DNA of 64,000 nucleotides from QALR01 sp900552255 (GTDB lineage Bacteria; Bacillota; Clostridia; Oscillospirales; CAG-272), in the NCBI GenBank assembly GCA_048526005.1, contig DBFVEH010000007.1, forward strand, positions 1 to 64,000. Direction: 5' to 3'. The notes beneath the pieces were generated by a model. That model did no database searches, had not been told where the DNA came from, and saw only the letters and a program-made list of their open reading frames with translations. This document shows positions 34,896 through 44,583 of this stretch, one piece after another. The stretch's first letter is position 1. The number at the start of each line of letters is the position of its first letter. The translations under genes were made by a program, and so were the position numbers.

Positions 34896-37436
34896 ATGGA
34901 ACACAGAGACATATCGTATGAAAATCAGAAAATAGTCGACGTGGAAATGGGAAAGCGCGTGCAGAAATCGTTCATCGAATATGCGATGAGCGTCATCGTG
35001 GCGCGTGCGCTTCCCGACGTCCGCGACGGACTGAAGCCTGTCCACCGCAGAATCCTTTACGCAATGTATCAGGATAAGCTGACCTATGACAGACCGTTCT
35101 GCAAGTCCGCGACGACGGTCGGAAACGTGCTCGGCCGTTATCATCCGCATGGAGACGCTTCCGTATACGACGCAATGGTGCGTCTTGCGCAGCCGTTCAA
35201 TATGCGTTATCCGCTTGTCGAGGGACACGGAAACTTCGGCAACGTGGACGGCGACGGCGCCGCCGCTTACCGTTATACGGAAGCGAGAATGTCAAGGCTC
35301 GCCAATGAAATGATGACGGATATCGATAAAAACGTCGTCGATTTCGATCCGAACTTCGACAACCGCCTTGAAGAGCCGCAGGTGCTTCCGTCGAGATTCC
35401 CGAATCTTCTTGTCAACGGCTCGGTGGGCATCGCCGTCGGCATGGCGACGAACGTGCCGCCCCATAATCTCGGGGAGGTCATCGACGGCACGATCTATTT
35501 TATGAAGCATCCGGACGCGACCGTCGCGGAGCTGATGAATTATATCAAGGGACCGGACTTCCCGACTTACGGGATTATCTGCGGATCCTCCGGCATTTAT
35601 CAGGCATATCAGACCGGCAAGGGACGCATTATCGTGCGTGCGCGCGCCGAAGTGGACGAAAACAAGCGCAGGATCGTCGTGACGGAGATCCCGTATCAGG
35701 TCAATAAAAGCATGCTTGTGGAATCGATCGCGGAGCTTGTCAAGGACAAGCGTGTCGACGGCATTACGGAGATCCGCGACGAATCCGGCAAGGCAGGCAT
35801 GAAAATCGTCATCGAATACCGCCGCGATGCCAACGGACAGGTGATTCTCAATCAGCTTTATAAATATACACAGCTTCAGGACACCTGCGCCGTCAATATG
35901 ATCGCGCTTGTGAACGGGGAGCCGAAGCTGCTCGGCTTGCAGGATATCCTGCGCCATTACATCGCGCATCAGGAGAGCGTCATTCGCCGCAGAACGATCT
36001 TTGAGCTCGACAGAACGCGCGCAAGAGTGCATATTCTCGAAGGACTCAAGCTCGCGCTCGACGATATCGACGAGGTGATCGACACCATCCGAAAGAGCTC
36101 GTCAAAGCAGGATGCAAGGGATGCGCTTGTGAGCAGATTCGGCCTCTCACAGGTCCAGGCGCAGGCGATCGTCGATATGACGCTCGGAAGCCTTGCAGGA
36201 CTTGAACGGCTCAAAATCGAGGATGAGCTGGCCGCGAAGCTGGCTTTGATCGAGGAGCTCGAAGGGATCCTTGCGGACGAGAGCAAGCTGCAATCCATTT
36301 TGGAGGAGGAGCTTCTCGCCGTCAAGGAGAAATTTTCGGACGGACGGCGCACGGAGATTTCCTCCGCGATCGACGATATCATCGACGAGGACCTCATCGA
36401 ACGGCATGAATGTGTGATTACGATGACGCACGCGGGCTACATCAAGCGCGCGCCTGCCGCGACGTATTCCGCGCAGAAGCGCGGCGGAAAGGGCATCATC
36501 GGCATGACCACGAAAGAGGAGGATTTCGTCGAAGACGTCATCATTGCGGATTCTCACAGCTGTCTGCTTCTGTTCACCAATACGGGCAGAGTTTATATGA
36601 AAAAAGCCTATCAGATTCCCGAGGCCTCACGGACGGCGAAGGGTACCAATATCGTGAATGTGATCGATATGAGCGAGGGAGAGAAGATCACCTCCGTCAT
36701 TTCGGTTGCGGGCTTTGAGGAAAACGAATATTTCGTCATGGTGACAAGGCATGGCATCGTCAAGCGTGCAAATATCAAGGATTTTGAATATCAGCGGAAG
36801 GGCGGAAAGATAGCCATTCATTTGGACGACGGGGACGAGCTTGTTTTTGTCAAGCATACGACAGGAGAAAACGACGTGATTCTTGCCACGCGCGAGGGGA
36901 AAGCCGTCCGCTTCAAGGAAACGGACGCCCGCGTGATGGGACGCGCGGCGCGCGGTGTGCGCGGAATCAAGCTGCGCGGCGACGATGTCGTCATCGGCGC
37001 GGCGATCGTGGAGGAGGACCGTCATCTGATCACTTTGACCGAAAAGGGATACGGAAAACGCAATTCGTTTGATATCTATACGGCGCACAGCCGCGGAACG
37101 ATGGGCATCATCTGCCAGAAAATCACGGCTAAGACGGGGTATCTTGCGGGGATCGCTTCCGTCGGCGAAAACGACGATATTATGATCATCACAAACGACG
37201 GAACGATGATCCGCACACCTGTTTCGGGAATCCCGGTTTATGAGGGAAACAATACGGCCGGCGTTATCATCATGAGGCTGGCCGCGGACGCGCATATCAT
37301 CAGCTTTGCGGCGGTGAAGTCTGAGGAAGAGGAAGCGTCGAAGATAGAGGCTGCCGTCGGCGAAGCCGAGCAGACGGGAGAAGAAATCATGACGGACAGG
37401 CAAGAAGAAATCGATGCGTCCGACGACGATATCTGA
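34896..37436 (+). CDS. gyrA: DNA gyrase subunit A
   Basis: 846 residues. Catalytic Tyr127 lies in AAYRYTEARM, and the GyrA-box equivalent QKRGGKGI (about 528-535) opens the C-terminal six-bladed wrapping domain, which separates gyrase from topoisomerase IV. In the quinolone-determining region the motif is HPHGDASVYD, so Ala88 occupies the place of Escherichia coli Ser83 and Asp92 that of Asp87. The C-terminus is long and acidic (EEEASKIEAAVGEAEQTG). AAAGGG lies 12 bases before the ATG. Confidence 0.98.
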   Translation: MEHRDISYENQKIVDVEMGKRVQKSFIEYAMSVIVARALPDVRDGLKPVHRRILYAMYQDKLTYDRPFCKSATTVGNVLGRYHPHGDASVYDAMVRLAQPFNMRYPLVEGHGNFGNVDGDGAAAYRYTEARMSRLANEMMTDIDKNVVDFDPNFDNRLEEPQVLPSRFPNLLVNGSVGIAVGMATNVPPHNLGEVIDGTIYFMKHPDATVAELMNYIKGPDFPTYGIICGSSGIYQAYQTGKGRIIVRARAEVDENKRRIVVTEIPYQVNKSMLVESIAELVKDKRVDGITEIRDESGKAGMKIVIEYRRDANGQVILNQLYKYTQLQDTCAVNMIALVNGEPKLLGLQDILRHYIAHQESVIRRRTIFELDRTRARVHILEGLKLALDDIDEVIDTIRKSSSKQDARDALVSRFGLSQVQAQAIVDMTLGSLAGLERLKIEDELAAKLALIEELEGILADESKLQSILEEELLAVKEKFSDGRRTEISSAIDDIIDEDLIERHECVITMTHAGYIKRAPAATYSAQKRGGKGIIGMTTKEEDFVEDVIIADSHSCLLLFTNTGRVYMKKAYQIPEASRTAKGTNIVNVIDMSEGEKITSVISVAGFEENEYFVMVTRHGIVKRANIKDFEYQRKGGKIAIHLDDGDELVFVKHTTGENDVILATREGKAVRFKETDARVMGRAARGVRGIKLRGDDVVIGAAIVEEDRHLITLTEKGYGKRNSFDIYTAHSRGTMGIICQKITAKTGYLAGIASVGENDDIMIITNDGTMIRTPVSGIPVYEGNNTAGVIIMRLAADAHIISFAAVKSEEEEASKIEAAVGEAEQTGEEIMTDRQEEIDASDDDI

Positions 37437-37465
37437 ACACACTGAGAAAGGATTGGGACAGGAAT

Positions 37466-38593
37466 ATGGCAGATAAAAAGAAAAAAAGCGCGGTCGTAGC
37501 GCCGGTTTCCGCCGAGGACAAGAAAAAAGCGCTCGCAACGGCGCTTTCCCAGATCGAAAAGGATTTCGGCAAGGGAACGATCATGAAGCTCGGCGAAAAC
37601 GCGCATATGAACGTAGAGGCGATTCCGACAGGATCTCTGACGCTTGATCTCGCGCTCGGCATCGGGGGCGTGCCGCGCGGCAGGATCGTAGAGATCTTCG
37701 GGCCGGAATCCTCCGGTAAGACGACCGTTGCGCTCCATATCGCAGCCGAGGTGCAGAAGCTGGGCGGAGAGGCGGCATTCATCGACGCGGAGCATGCGCT
37801 CGATCCCGTTTATGCAAAGGCGCTCGGCGTCAACATCGACAATCTCCTGGTATCACAGCCCGACAGCGGGGAGCAGGCGCTTGAAATCACAGATGCGCTC
37901 GTGCGTTCCGGTGCAATCGATGTCGTTGTGGTGGACTCCGTGGCGGCGCTCGTCCCGCAGCAGGAAATCGACGGGGAAATGGGCTCCAGCCATGTCGGCT
38001 TGCAGGCGAAACTGATGAGCCAGGCGCTGCGCAAGCTTTCCGGGTCGATTGCAAAGACGAACTGCGTTGTCATTTTTATCAATCAGCTCAGAGAAAAGGT
38101 CGGCGTGATGTACGGCAATCCCGAAACGACGCCGGGCGGTCGGGCGCTGAAATTCTATTCGTCGGTGAGAATCGACGTGCGCAAGATCGAAAATCTCAAG
38201 CAGGGCGACGAGGTATACGGCAACCGCGTCAAATGCAAGGTCGTGAAAAACAAGGTCGCGCCGCCTTTCCGTATCGCGGAGTTTGACATCCTCTACGGAA
38301 AGGGGATCTCCAAAGCCGGCGAGATCGTGGATATCGCGATGGAGCTCGGTCTTGTGCAGAAGAGCGGCTCTTGGTTCTCCTATAACGGGGAAAAGCTCGC
38401 ACAGGGCAAGGACAACGCCAGAAAGGCGATCGCCGCAAGTCCCGCGCTGATGAAAGAGCTGGAGGAGAAAATCAAGGCGCACGGAGATGAGCTGGATCTT
38501 TCCGCCGGCGAGGCCTATTCCTTGGAGGATGACGAGGACGGCGCCGGCGATGAATTCGATATCCGCGTTCTCGATATCGAGAACGACGACTGA
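37466..38593 (+). CDS. recA: Recombinase A
   Basis: 375 residues. Walker A GPESSGKTT (about 79-87), DAEHALDP, the Walker B strand with VVVDSVAALVP and the L2 loop region FINQLREKVGVMYGNPETT mark RecA. The C-terminus is acidic (EDDEDGAGDE). It forms the strand-exchange filament and triggers LexA cleavage. I see no clear LexA box in the 29-base gap after gyrA, so transcription may come from gyrA or from within it. recX follows at 5 bases. Confidence 0.98.
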   Translation: MADKKKKSAVVAPVSAEDKKKALATALSQIEKDFGKGTIMKLGENAHMNVEAIPTGSLTLDLALGIGGVPRGRIVEIFGPESSGKTTVALHIAAEVQKLGGEAAFIDAEHALDPVYAKALGVNIDNLLVSQPDSGEQALEITDALVRSGAIDVVVVDSVAALVPQQEIDGEMGSSHVGLQAKLMSQALRKLSGSIAKTNCVVIFINQLREKVGVMYGNPETTPGGRALKFYSSVRIDVRKIENLKQGDEVYGNRVKCKVVKNKVAPPFRIAEFDILYGKGISKAGEIVDIAMELGLVQKSGSWFSYNGEKLAQGKDNARKAIAASPALMKELEEKIKAHGDELDLSAGEAYSLEDDEDGAGDEFDIRVLDIENDD

Positions 38594-38598
38594 TCCAT

Positions 38599-39261
38599 AT
38601 GGAAATCACCGTTACCGAACTCCGCGCGACGGCGGGCGGCGCCGAAGCGGCGGTTTCCGTCCGGATTTGCGGCGGAAATTCTGTGCAGAATCTAAAAGGG
38701 AGCCTGTTGGCGGAAATGCTCGCGGAGCTTGGCCTGCCGTGGGAGTTTACAGCTCCGATCGTTATTGACAAGGATCAATGCGATGAACTGATCTTTTGCA
38801 TCGAAAAGACGGCAGCGATCAAAAAGGGACTGTCCTTGCTTGGATACGCGCAGAATACGGCGAAAATGCTGAAAAGAAAGCTCGCGCAGAAAGGATATTC
38901 CGCAGAGGCGGCATCCGCAGCTGTGGAATATCTCCTGTCACATGGGTTTATCCATGAAAAAAACGACGCGCAGCTTTTCTCGGAAACACTGGCGAAACGG
39001 AAGCTCTACGGCAGAAACCGCATCAAAAAGGAGCTTTACGCCAAAGGATTTGACGGAGATGTGATAAAAGAAGTCATGGCTTCGATGGACGATGAGGATT
39101 TTGCCGAAATCTGTGCGAAGCGCATGGATATGATGGGCGGAAGGGAGCTTTTGACAGACCGAAATCAGAGGCAGAAGACGGTCGCGGCGCTGATGCGGTA
39201 CGGTTTTACCTATGAGGATATCAAAGCGGCATCAGAGCGGCTTCTCACGGAGGAATCATGA
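38599..39261 (+). CDS. recX: Regulatory protein RecX
   Basis: 220 residues. Three tandem three-helix repeats are visible, with the RecX words LKRKLAQKGYSAEAASAAVEYL (shown in part), RNRIKKELYAKGF and VAALMRYGFTYEDIKAA. RecX caps and shortens RecA filaments. An N-terminal beta-rich extension of about 65 residues precedes them, as in clostridial RecX. It is translated from the recA transcript. Its end overlaps the next start by 4 bases. Confidence 0.92.
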   Translation: MEITVTELRATAGGAEAAVSVRICGGNSVQNLKGSLLAEMLAELGLPWEFTAPIVIDKDQCDELIFCIEKTAAIKKGLSLLGYAQNTAKMLKRKLAQKGYSAEAASAAVEYLLSHGFIHEKNDAQLFSETLAKRKLYGRNRIKKELYAKGFDGDVIKEVMASMDDEDFAEICAKRMDMMGGRELLTDRNQRQKTVAALMRYGFTYEDIKAASERLLTEES

Positions 39262-39793
39262 TGGAAATTTCCGGTACGACGGTATACGACAAGAAAACCT
39301 GCGGGCAATTCTGTTTTTTTGCATTGTGTCCGGTAAAAAAAGCCGGCAGATGGAATATTCTCCTTTGCGTTTTCTCATTTGTCATGGGGATTGCCGGATT
39401 TTATTTGGAAAATACATTGGAAGCCCGTCTTTCTTCTTTTCTCAGTGACCGTTTGATCGTATTATCCGCTTTTTTTATATTCTATCCTGTTATGGTGAGT
39501 ATCTTCTTGCTCGCAGTGATAGGGAAGAAGGAGCAGACACTTGCCCTTTATTTTGTTTTTCGGGATGAAGCTTTTCATGTCGAGTTTTCTGCAAAGGACA
39601 GTGCCGGCGCTGTCGATTTTGACGATTCCGCGATTGTCAAATGATATGAACTCAAAAAGTTTTTTATTTGTATGCTGCGAAAGATAAGACATATATCCTT
39701 CAAAAGGATGCTTTCGATGCGGAAAACGGCGCGGCTTTGCTGCGTGGGAAGTTAAAAACGAAGCTTGGCAATCGATATTTCAAGTTTTGGTGA
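39258..39793 (+). pseudogene. Broken YcxB-like membrane protein gene
   Basis: The first frame gives 128 residues with two membrane helices (about 33-53 and 68-92) and stops at TGA 39642-39644. A second frame (39671-39793) continues with YAAKDKTYILQKDAF and ends KLGNRYFKFW. Together they line up with the C-terminal half of the intact paralogue at 39828, where IKKVWET aligns with IVK-stop-YEL. Two lesions explain it: the in-frame TGA and one T missing in the T6 run at 39660-39665. The gene follows recX by an ATGA overlap and keeps a good RBS (GGAGG). Confidence 0.7.
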
Positions 39794-39827
39794 TATCAAT
39801 TAGAACTTTGGATCGGGAGGCTTTTAC

Positions 39828-40367
39828 GTGAATATCGTCAATCAAACAAAATTTGACAGACCTCTCATGAAACGGTTTGCCCGTTTTTGGTCAAGTCTGT
39901 TTAAAAAACACCGTTTTCTGAATTGGATCTATTATGGGATCGCTCTGCTGCTTGTTGTCCTGATCGTTGTCATGTCCGTTGTCAACTGGGGGATAGGGGA
40001 AGATACCGATTGGTATTTTATCTCCGGACTCTATCTTCTGCTGACGGTATTTTGGATTCTTTGGAGCATTTTTTACCGGAAAAAGCTTGCAGGAACCTAT
40101 CAATCTCGCGGGATTTCGGGTGCGGAATATACATTTCATGATGAAAATGTTGAAATTCAAGTACAGTCTGATAAAATAAGTGCGAAAGAGACTTATTCCT
40201 ATCAAACGATTAAAAAGGTATGGGAAACAAGCGGAGAATTTTATATTTATACGATCGCCGGCGCTTTCATCGTCGCAAAAATCGGATTTTCCTCGTTGGA
40301 GGATGAAAATGCCGTTCGCGACAAACTGCGGACGGCAGCGGGAAAGAAATATATTCTTTCAAAATGA
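39828..40367 (+). CDS. YcxB family membrane protein
   Basis: 179 residues. Two hydrophobic helices (about 36-58 and 66-84) precede the cytoplasmic YcxB-like domain with the pattern YSYQTIKKVWETSGEFYIY and a closing region DENAVRDKLRTAAGKKY. Function of the family is not known. The start is GTG at 39828, preceded by GGGAGG at 7 bases. It is the intact partner of the pseudogene just upstream, suggesting a tandem duplication followed by loss of one copy. Confidence 0.72.
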   Translation: MNIVNQTKFDRPLMKRFARFWSSLFKKHRFLNWIYYGIALLLVVLIVVMSVVNWGIGEDTDWYFISGLYLLLTVFWILWSIFYRKKLAGTYQSRGISGAEYTFHDENVEIQVQSDKISAKETYSYQTIKKVWETSGEFYIYTIAGAFIVAKIGFSSLEDENAVRDKLRTAAGKKYILSK

Positions 40368-40465
40368 CGTTGTATACCGGTTTGCGGATTCGTCATACAA
40401 TAAACCATAATCTGAAATTAAAAATAAAGGCCGGACGGCTTTGCCGCAAGGCGGGGAGGGTTTTT

Positions 40466-41854
40466 ATGCAGCTGAAAATCAGCAAATATATCGATGATCA
40501 TGCCGGCGATATGATCGCGGCGCTGTCGTCGCTTGTCGCGATCCCGAGCGTTCGCGGGGAGGCCGAGGCAGGAATGCCGTACGGGAAGGAACCGGCGCGC
40601 GCGCTTGCAAAAATGCTGGAAATGGCGGAAAAATACGGTTTTACCGTCAAAAATCATGAGAATTATATGGGTACGATCGATTTTGATCCCTCAAAGGAGA
40701 CGACGCTCGGCGTGCTCTGTCATCTCGACGTCGTACCGGAGGGGACCGGCTGGAGCAATCCGCCGTATACGCTGACGTTGGCCGGCGGAAAGCTGCTCGG
40801 ACGCGGCTCCGCGGATGACAAAGGACCGGCCGTCGCCGTTCTTTTTGCGCTTCGCGCGCTCCGTGAATGCGGATATGAGCTTTCGCAGAACGTGCGGTTT
40901 CTCGTCGGCTGTGACGAGGAATGCGGCTCTTCCGATCTCGCATATTACCGAAAAAAAGAATCGCTTCCGCCCCGTGTGTTTACTCCGGACGGAAGCTTTC
41001 CCGTCATCAATTTGGAAAAGGGCATGGTGCGCGGCAAGGTCGTAAAGAAAATCAACGCCGGCGGAACAAAGACGATTTTATCCGCTTCCGGCGGGACCGT
41101 CGTCAACGCGGTGCCGGACAGAGCGTATGCCGCGCTTCGCGGCTTTTCCGGGGAAGAGCTTGCGGCGGTGGAAAAGGCTTTTCCGGAGGGCGTGATTCTC
41201 GAATATGCGGCGGAAAACGATGTCGTAAACGTGACTGTCAAGGGAAAAAGCGCGCATGCCTCCACACCGGCGGACGGGAAAAACGCCGTGACGGCGCTTC
41301 TTGCCTTTCTCGGCGCGCTCCCGACGGACGACGGCACTTCGGCGTTTTTTGCAGGGCTTTCTGAAATATTCCGATTTGGCGAGACGGACGGCTCTTCGCT
41401 TGGGATTGCGGCTTCCGATGAGAAATCCGGTGCGCTGACCTTTGTTTTCAGTGTCTTTTCCTTTGATAAGGGCAGCTTTGAGGGACGTTTTGATATCCGA
41501 TTCCCGGTTTGCCGGACGTCGGAAAAGGTACGGGCAGGCTTTGAAAAAGCCGCCGCAAGGGCAGGACTTGTTGTCGACGAATGGAACGGAAACGAACCGC
41601 ATTATGTGGACGAAAACAGCGAATTTATAAGGACGCTTTTATCCGTCTATACGGAGCTGACCAACAAAAACGGGCATTGCATTGCCATCGGCGGGGGAAC
41701 CTATGTCCATAATGTGGACGGCGGTGTGGCGTTCGGCGCGGAATTTCCCGGTACGGAGAGCCGTATGCACGGTGCCGACGAATTTATATCGCTGGAACAC
41801 CTGACGCTTTCCGCCAAGATTTATGCCGAGGCCATTCTTCGGCTGTGCCTGTGA
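40466..41854 (+). CDS. Sapep/PepV-type metal-dependent dipeptidase (M20 family)
   Basis: 462 residues from the ATG at 40466, five bases after GGGGAGGG. M20 metal-site motifs: CHLDVVPEG (about 85-93), GRGSADDKGP (about 112-121), GCDEECGSSD (about 150-159) and, near the end, HGADEFISLEHL (about 437-448). The lid domain (about 185-380) has KGKSAHASTPADGKNA. Members cleave dipeptides such as carnosine-type or Xaa-Gly in the cytosol. Proximity to a lipoprotein gene downstream appears incidental. Confidence 0.9.
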   Translation: MQLKISKYIDDHAGDMIAALSSLVAIPSVRGEAEAGMPYGKEPARALAKMLEMAEKYGFTVKNHENYMGTIDFDPSKETTLGVLCHLDVVPEGTGWSNPPYTLTLAGGKLLGRGSADDKGPAVAVLFALRALRECGYELSQNVRFLVGCDEECGSSDLAYYRKKESLPPRVFTPDGSFPVINLEKGMVRGKVVKKINAGGTKTILSASGGTVVNAVPDRAYAALRGFSGEELAAVEKAFPEGVILEYAAENDVVNVTVKGKSAHASTPADGKNAVTALLAFLGALPTDDGTSAFFAGLSEIFRFGETDGSSLGIAASDEKSGALTFVFSVFSFDKGSFEGRFDIRFPVCRTSEKVRAGFEKAAARAGLVVDEWNGNEPHYVDENSEFIRTLLSVYTELTNKNGHCIAIGGGTYVHNVDGGVAFGAEFPGTESRMHGADEFISLEHLTLSAKIYAEAILRLCL

Positions 41855-41863
41855 GGGAAAAGT

Positions 41864-42298
41864 ATGAAAAGATTTTTTTCTTTCTTGCTGTCGATGCTTT
41901 TTTTGCTCCCTGCCGCCGGATGCAAATCCAAAAACAGCTTTTCCGTGACGTTTGAGAATCAATGCGATGCGGATATACAGTCGGCTTTTGTGGAATATTA
42001 CGTCGGCGATACGGATGAAATCGGGAAAATATTGGTGGCTTCTTCCTCTGCGGCAGCAGGCACGACGGGGAGTTCGCTTCCAAAGGGAGAGACGCTTGTT
42101 TTCCGGTTTGAAAAAGATATGTTTTCTGAGGACGCCGACCTGCGTGCGTTCAGCTTTGAACTATATCTTGTGCTTGCCGACGGCTCCGAGGTGCGGGCAG
42201 GCAGTCTCGGCATCGCCGTCTCCTATGGCGGAACCTATCGGTACGTCCTGCGCGGCGATGCGGAGGAAGGCTTCCTCTTTCAGCGCGGAGATAGCTGA
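41864..42298 (+). CDS. Small lipoprotein of unknown function
   Basis: 144 residues. A signal peptide ends in the lipobox PAAGC (Cys about 20). The mature part is a single beta-rich domain with FSVTFENQCDADIQSAFVEYY near its start, resembling immunoglobulin-like or cystatin-like extracellular folds only in general character. It starts 10 bases after the peptidase stop, after GAGGGAAAAG, so it is probably in the same operon. Function unknown. Confidence 0.68.
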   Translation: MKRFFSFLLSMLFLLPAAGCKSKNSFSVTFENQCDADIQSAFVEYYVGDTDEIGKILVASSSAAAGTTGSSLPKGETLVFRFEKDMFSEDADLRAFSFELYLVLADGSEVRAGSLGIAVSYGGTYRYVLRGDAEEGFLFQRGDS

Positions 42299-42333
42299 AA
42301 ATCTTTATAGATGGGAATCTTCCGTGTGCAGTC

Positions 42334-42369
42334 AAAAACCACCCTTTTGTACTCAAAGGGTGGTTTTTT
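42334..42369. terminator. Bidirectional terminator between convergent genes
   Basis: A 14-base stem (42334-42347 with 42355-42368) with loop TGTACTC and T tracts in both directions. Confidence 0.9.
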
Positions 42370-42373
42370 GATG

Positions 42374-42862
42374 TTAAAATAGAGAGGTCAGTCTTTCTCT
42401 GCATTTTTCCGCCTCTTTCCGATAAAAGCAGCGCATCATGCCATAAGCCGAGAGGAAAAAAACAAGAAAAATTAAGAACAGGAAAAGCAGCATGAAAACA
42501 GAGAACGGTTTCATCAGGATAGCGAAAAGAAAGATAAGACAGGCAAAGCTCAGGAGAAAAATAAAAAAGATTCGGAGTGTTGCCGGCGGTGAGATGGTAA
42601 TCTCGATTTTTGAGCCGTCATTTTCTTCTGTTATGCTGCCATGGATAGACGGCAAAAAAGAAGACCGGTACGAAACGATCGGATAAATGCGGAAAGTGCC
42701 GTCCGTTTCGGATATTTCCCCTGCAAAGTGTTTATGTTCATGGTATCGACAAACCGAAAAAGAGGAAAGCTTTGACGGTACCGTGTCAAATGAGAGCGCT
42801 TTCAGGTTATCGGCCGGTGTCCGGCTATTATGGAACGTTATCGTTTCAAAAAGCGGCTTCAT
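42374..42862 (-). CDS. Membrane protein of unknown function
   Basis: 162 residues. An N-terminal soluble beta-rich part (about 1-90: TITFHNSRTP, FRIYPIVSYRSSFLPSIHG, GSKIEITISP) is followed by two adjacent hydrophobic helices (about 96-116 and 119-141) and a short basic-acidic tail (RKEAEKCRERLTSLF). The topology suggests a cytoplasmic sensor-like domain, but no family is recognised. The ATG follows GGAGA at 8 bases. It lies behind the rny terminator and has its own transcription start. Confidence 0.65.
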   Translation of the reverse strand: MKPLFETITFHNSRTPADNLKALSFDTVPSKLSSFSVCRYHEHKHFAGEISETDGTFRIYPIVSYRSSFLPSIHGSITEENDGSKIEITISPPATLRIFFIFLLSFACLIFLFAILMKPFSVFMLLFLFLIFLVFFLSAYGMMRCFYRKEAEKCRERLTSLF

Positions 42863-42924
42863 AGGGAAAATCTCCTTCCTTATAAATTGTATACAGTATA
42901 TCAGTCTGAGAAAAATTTGTCAAG

Positions 42925-42953
42925 AAAAAAGAGCGGGCAGACGCCCGCTCTTT
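42925..42953 (-). terminator. Terminator after rny
   Basis: GAGCGGGC (42931-42938) and GCCCGCTC (42943-42950) form a stem; on the minus strand a run of T follows. Confidence 0.9.
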
Positions 42954-43038
42954 CGGTAATCTTATATATGCTCGGTTGCCCGATGTTTTCATTTATTGCA
43001 ATCTATATGAAAATCTATATATAAAATTTGCCGTTTTG

Positions 43039-44583
43039 TTATTTTGCATATTCCGCGACACGGCTTTCGCGGATGACATTGACCTTGATCTGACCGGGAT
43101 ATTCAAGCTCCGATTCGATCTTGTTTGCAATGTCGCGTGCTACGACGATCATTTGGTCGTCGCCGACCTGTTCGGGTTTTACCATGATTCGGATTTCGCG
43201 TCCCGCCTGAATGGCATAGGATTTTTCCACTCCCGGGAAGCTGTTGGAAATTTCTTCGAGCTTTTGCAGTCTCTTGATGTAGCTGTCGAGATCTTCGCGT
43301 CTGGCCCCCGGTCTTGCCGCGGAAATCGCATCCGCCGCCTGAACGAGAACCGCGATGACGGTCTGCGCCTCTACGTCTCCGTGATGTGCTTCAATCGCGT
43401 GAATGACGTCCTTATTTTCCTTGAACTTGCGCGCGATTTCGACACCGAGCTGAATGTGCGAGCCCTCAACCTCTTGCGTCAGCGCTTTGCCGATGTCATG
43501 GAGCAGTCCCGCGCGTCTGGCCAGCACGCTGTCGACGCCGAGCTCATTCGCCATGATGCCGGCGAGATAGGCGACCTCAACCGAGTGAGTCAATACATTT
43601 TGTCCGTAGCTGGTGCGGTATTTCAGCCTTCCGAGGAAGCGGACGAGGTCGGGATGCAGTCCGTTGACGCCGGTATCAAACGCGGCCTTTTCTCCGGCCT
43701 GCTTGATGGAAGCCTCCACCTCGCGCCGTGCCTTTTCAACGGTTTCCTCGATTCTCGACGGATGGATCCGTCCGTCCGATATCAGCTTTTCAAGCGTGAT
43801 CCTTGCGATCTCGCGTCTGATCGGATCGAAGCAGGAGAGCGTGATCGCCTCCGGCGTATCGTCGATGATCAGATCAACGCCTGTGAGCGTTTCGATTTTG
43901 TGGATGTTCCGTCCCTCGCGGCCGATGATGCGTCCTTTCATCTCATCGCTGGGAAGCGGGACAACGGAGACGGTGGTTTCCGAAACCTGATCGGACGCGA
44001 TCCGCTGGATGGCAAGAGAAATGATGTTTTTCGCTTTGGTATCGGCTTCATTGTGGAGATCGCTTTCGATCTGCGCGAGCTTTACGGCAGCTTCACGCTT
44101 CGCTTCGGATTCGATCTTGGAAACGAGCTCGGCCTTTGCCGTTTCGGCGGTATAGCCGGAAATTTCCTCGAGCCTTGCAAGCTGACTTTGCCGGATCTGC
44201 TCAATTTCTCCTTGAAGTCTTTCGTTTTCCTTGATCTTTCTGTTCAGCGCTTCATCCTTGCGCTCGAAGTTTTCGATTTTCCGTTCGAGTGTTTCTTCCT
44301 TGGCCAGCGCCTTGTTTTCCAGTCTCAAAAGCTCTTGACGGCGTTCCTTGTTTTCCCGTTCCGCTTCGGTTTTGGCCTTTAAGATATCTTCTTTTGCTTC
44401 AACGATCATTTCCTTACGCTTTGCTTCACCGGTTTTGACCGCTTCGGCGACGATCCGTTCCGCTTCTTTTTCCGCGGATTCGATTTTCTTTTCCGCGGTT
44501 TTCTTACGGAGCACATATCCGATGAGCGCACCGACGACAAGCGCGACAATACCTACGATCAATGGAATGATGATGTCTTTCAA
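43039..44583 (-). CDS. rny: Ribonuclease Y
   Basis: 514 residues. One N-terminal membrane helix (about 4-24) anchors it. A long charged coiled coil (about 28-195) follows, then the KH domain with MKGRIIGREGRNIHKIE (about 215-231) and the HD domain with LLHDIGKALTQE (about 355-366) and the HHGD motif. It starts endonucleolytic mRNA decay at the membrane. The start codon is TTG at 44583; GGAGG lies 13 bases upstream, longer than usual, and the frame is closed by TAA just upstream, so this start is forced. ymdB is not its neighbour here. Confidence 0.96.
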   Translation of the reverse strand: MKDIIIPLIVGIVALVVGALIGYVLRKKTAEKKIESAEKEAERIVAEAVKTGEAKRKEMIVEAKEDILKAKTEAERENKERRQELLRLENKALAKEETLERKIENFERKDEALNRKIKENERLQGEIEQIRQSQLARLEEISGYTAETAKAELVSKIESEAKREAAVKLAQIESDLHNEADTKAKNIISLAIQRIASDQVSETTVSVVPLPSDEMKGRIIGREGRNIHKIETLTGVDLIIDDTPEAITLSCFDPIRREIARITLEKLISDGRIHPSRIEETVEKARREVEASIKQAGEKAAFDTGVNGLHPDLVRFLGRLKYRTSYGQNVLTHSVEVAYLAGIMANELGVDSVLARRAGLLHDIGKALTQEVEGSHIQLGVEIARKFKENKDVIHAIEAHHGDVEAQTVIAVLVQAADAISAARPGARREDLDSYIKRLQKLEEISNSFPGVEKSYAIQAGREIRIMVKPEQVGDDQMIVVARDIANKIESELEYPGQIKVNVIRESRVAEYAK

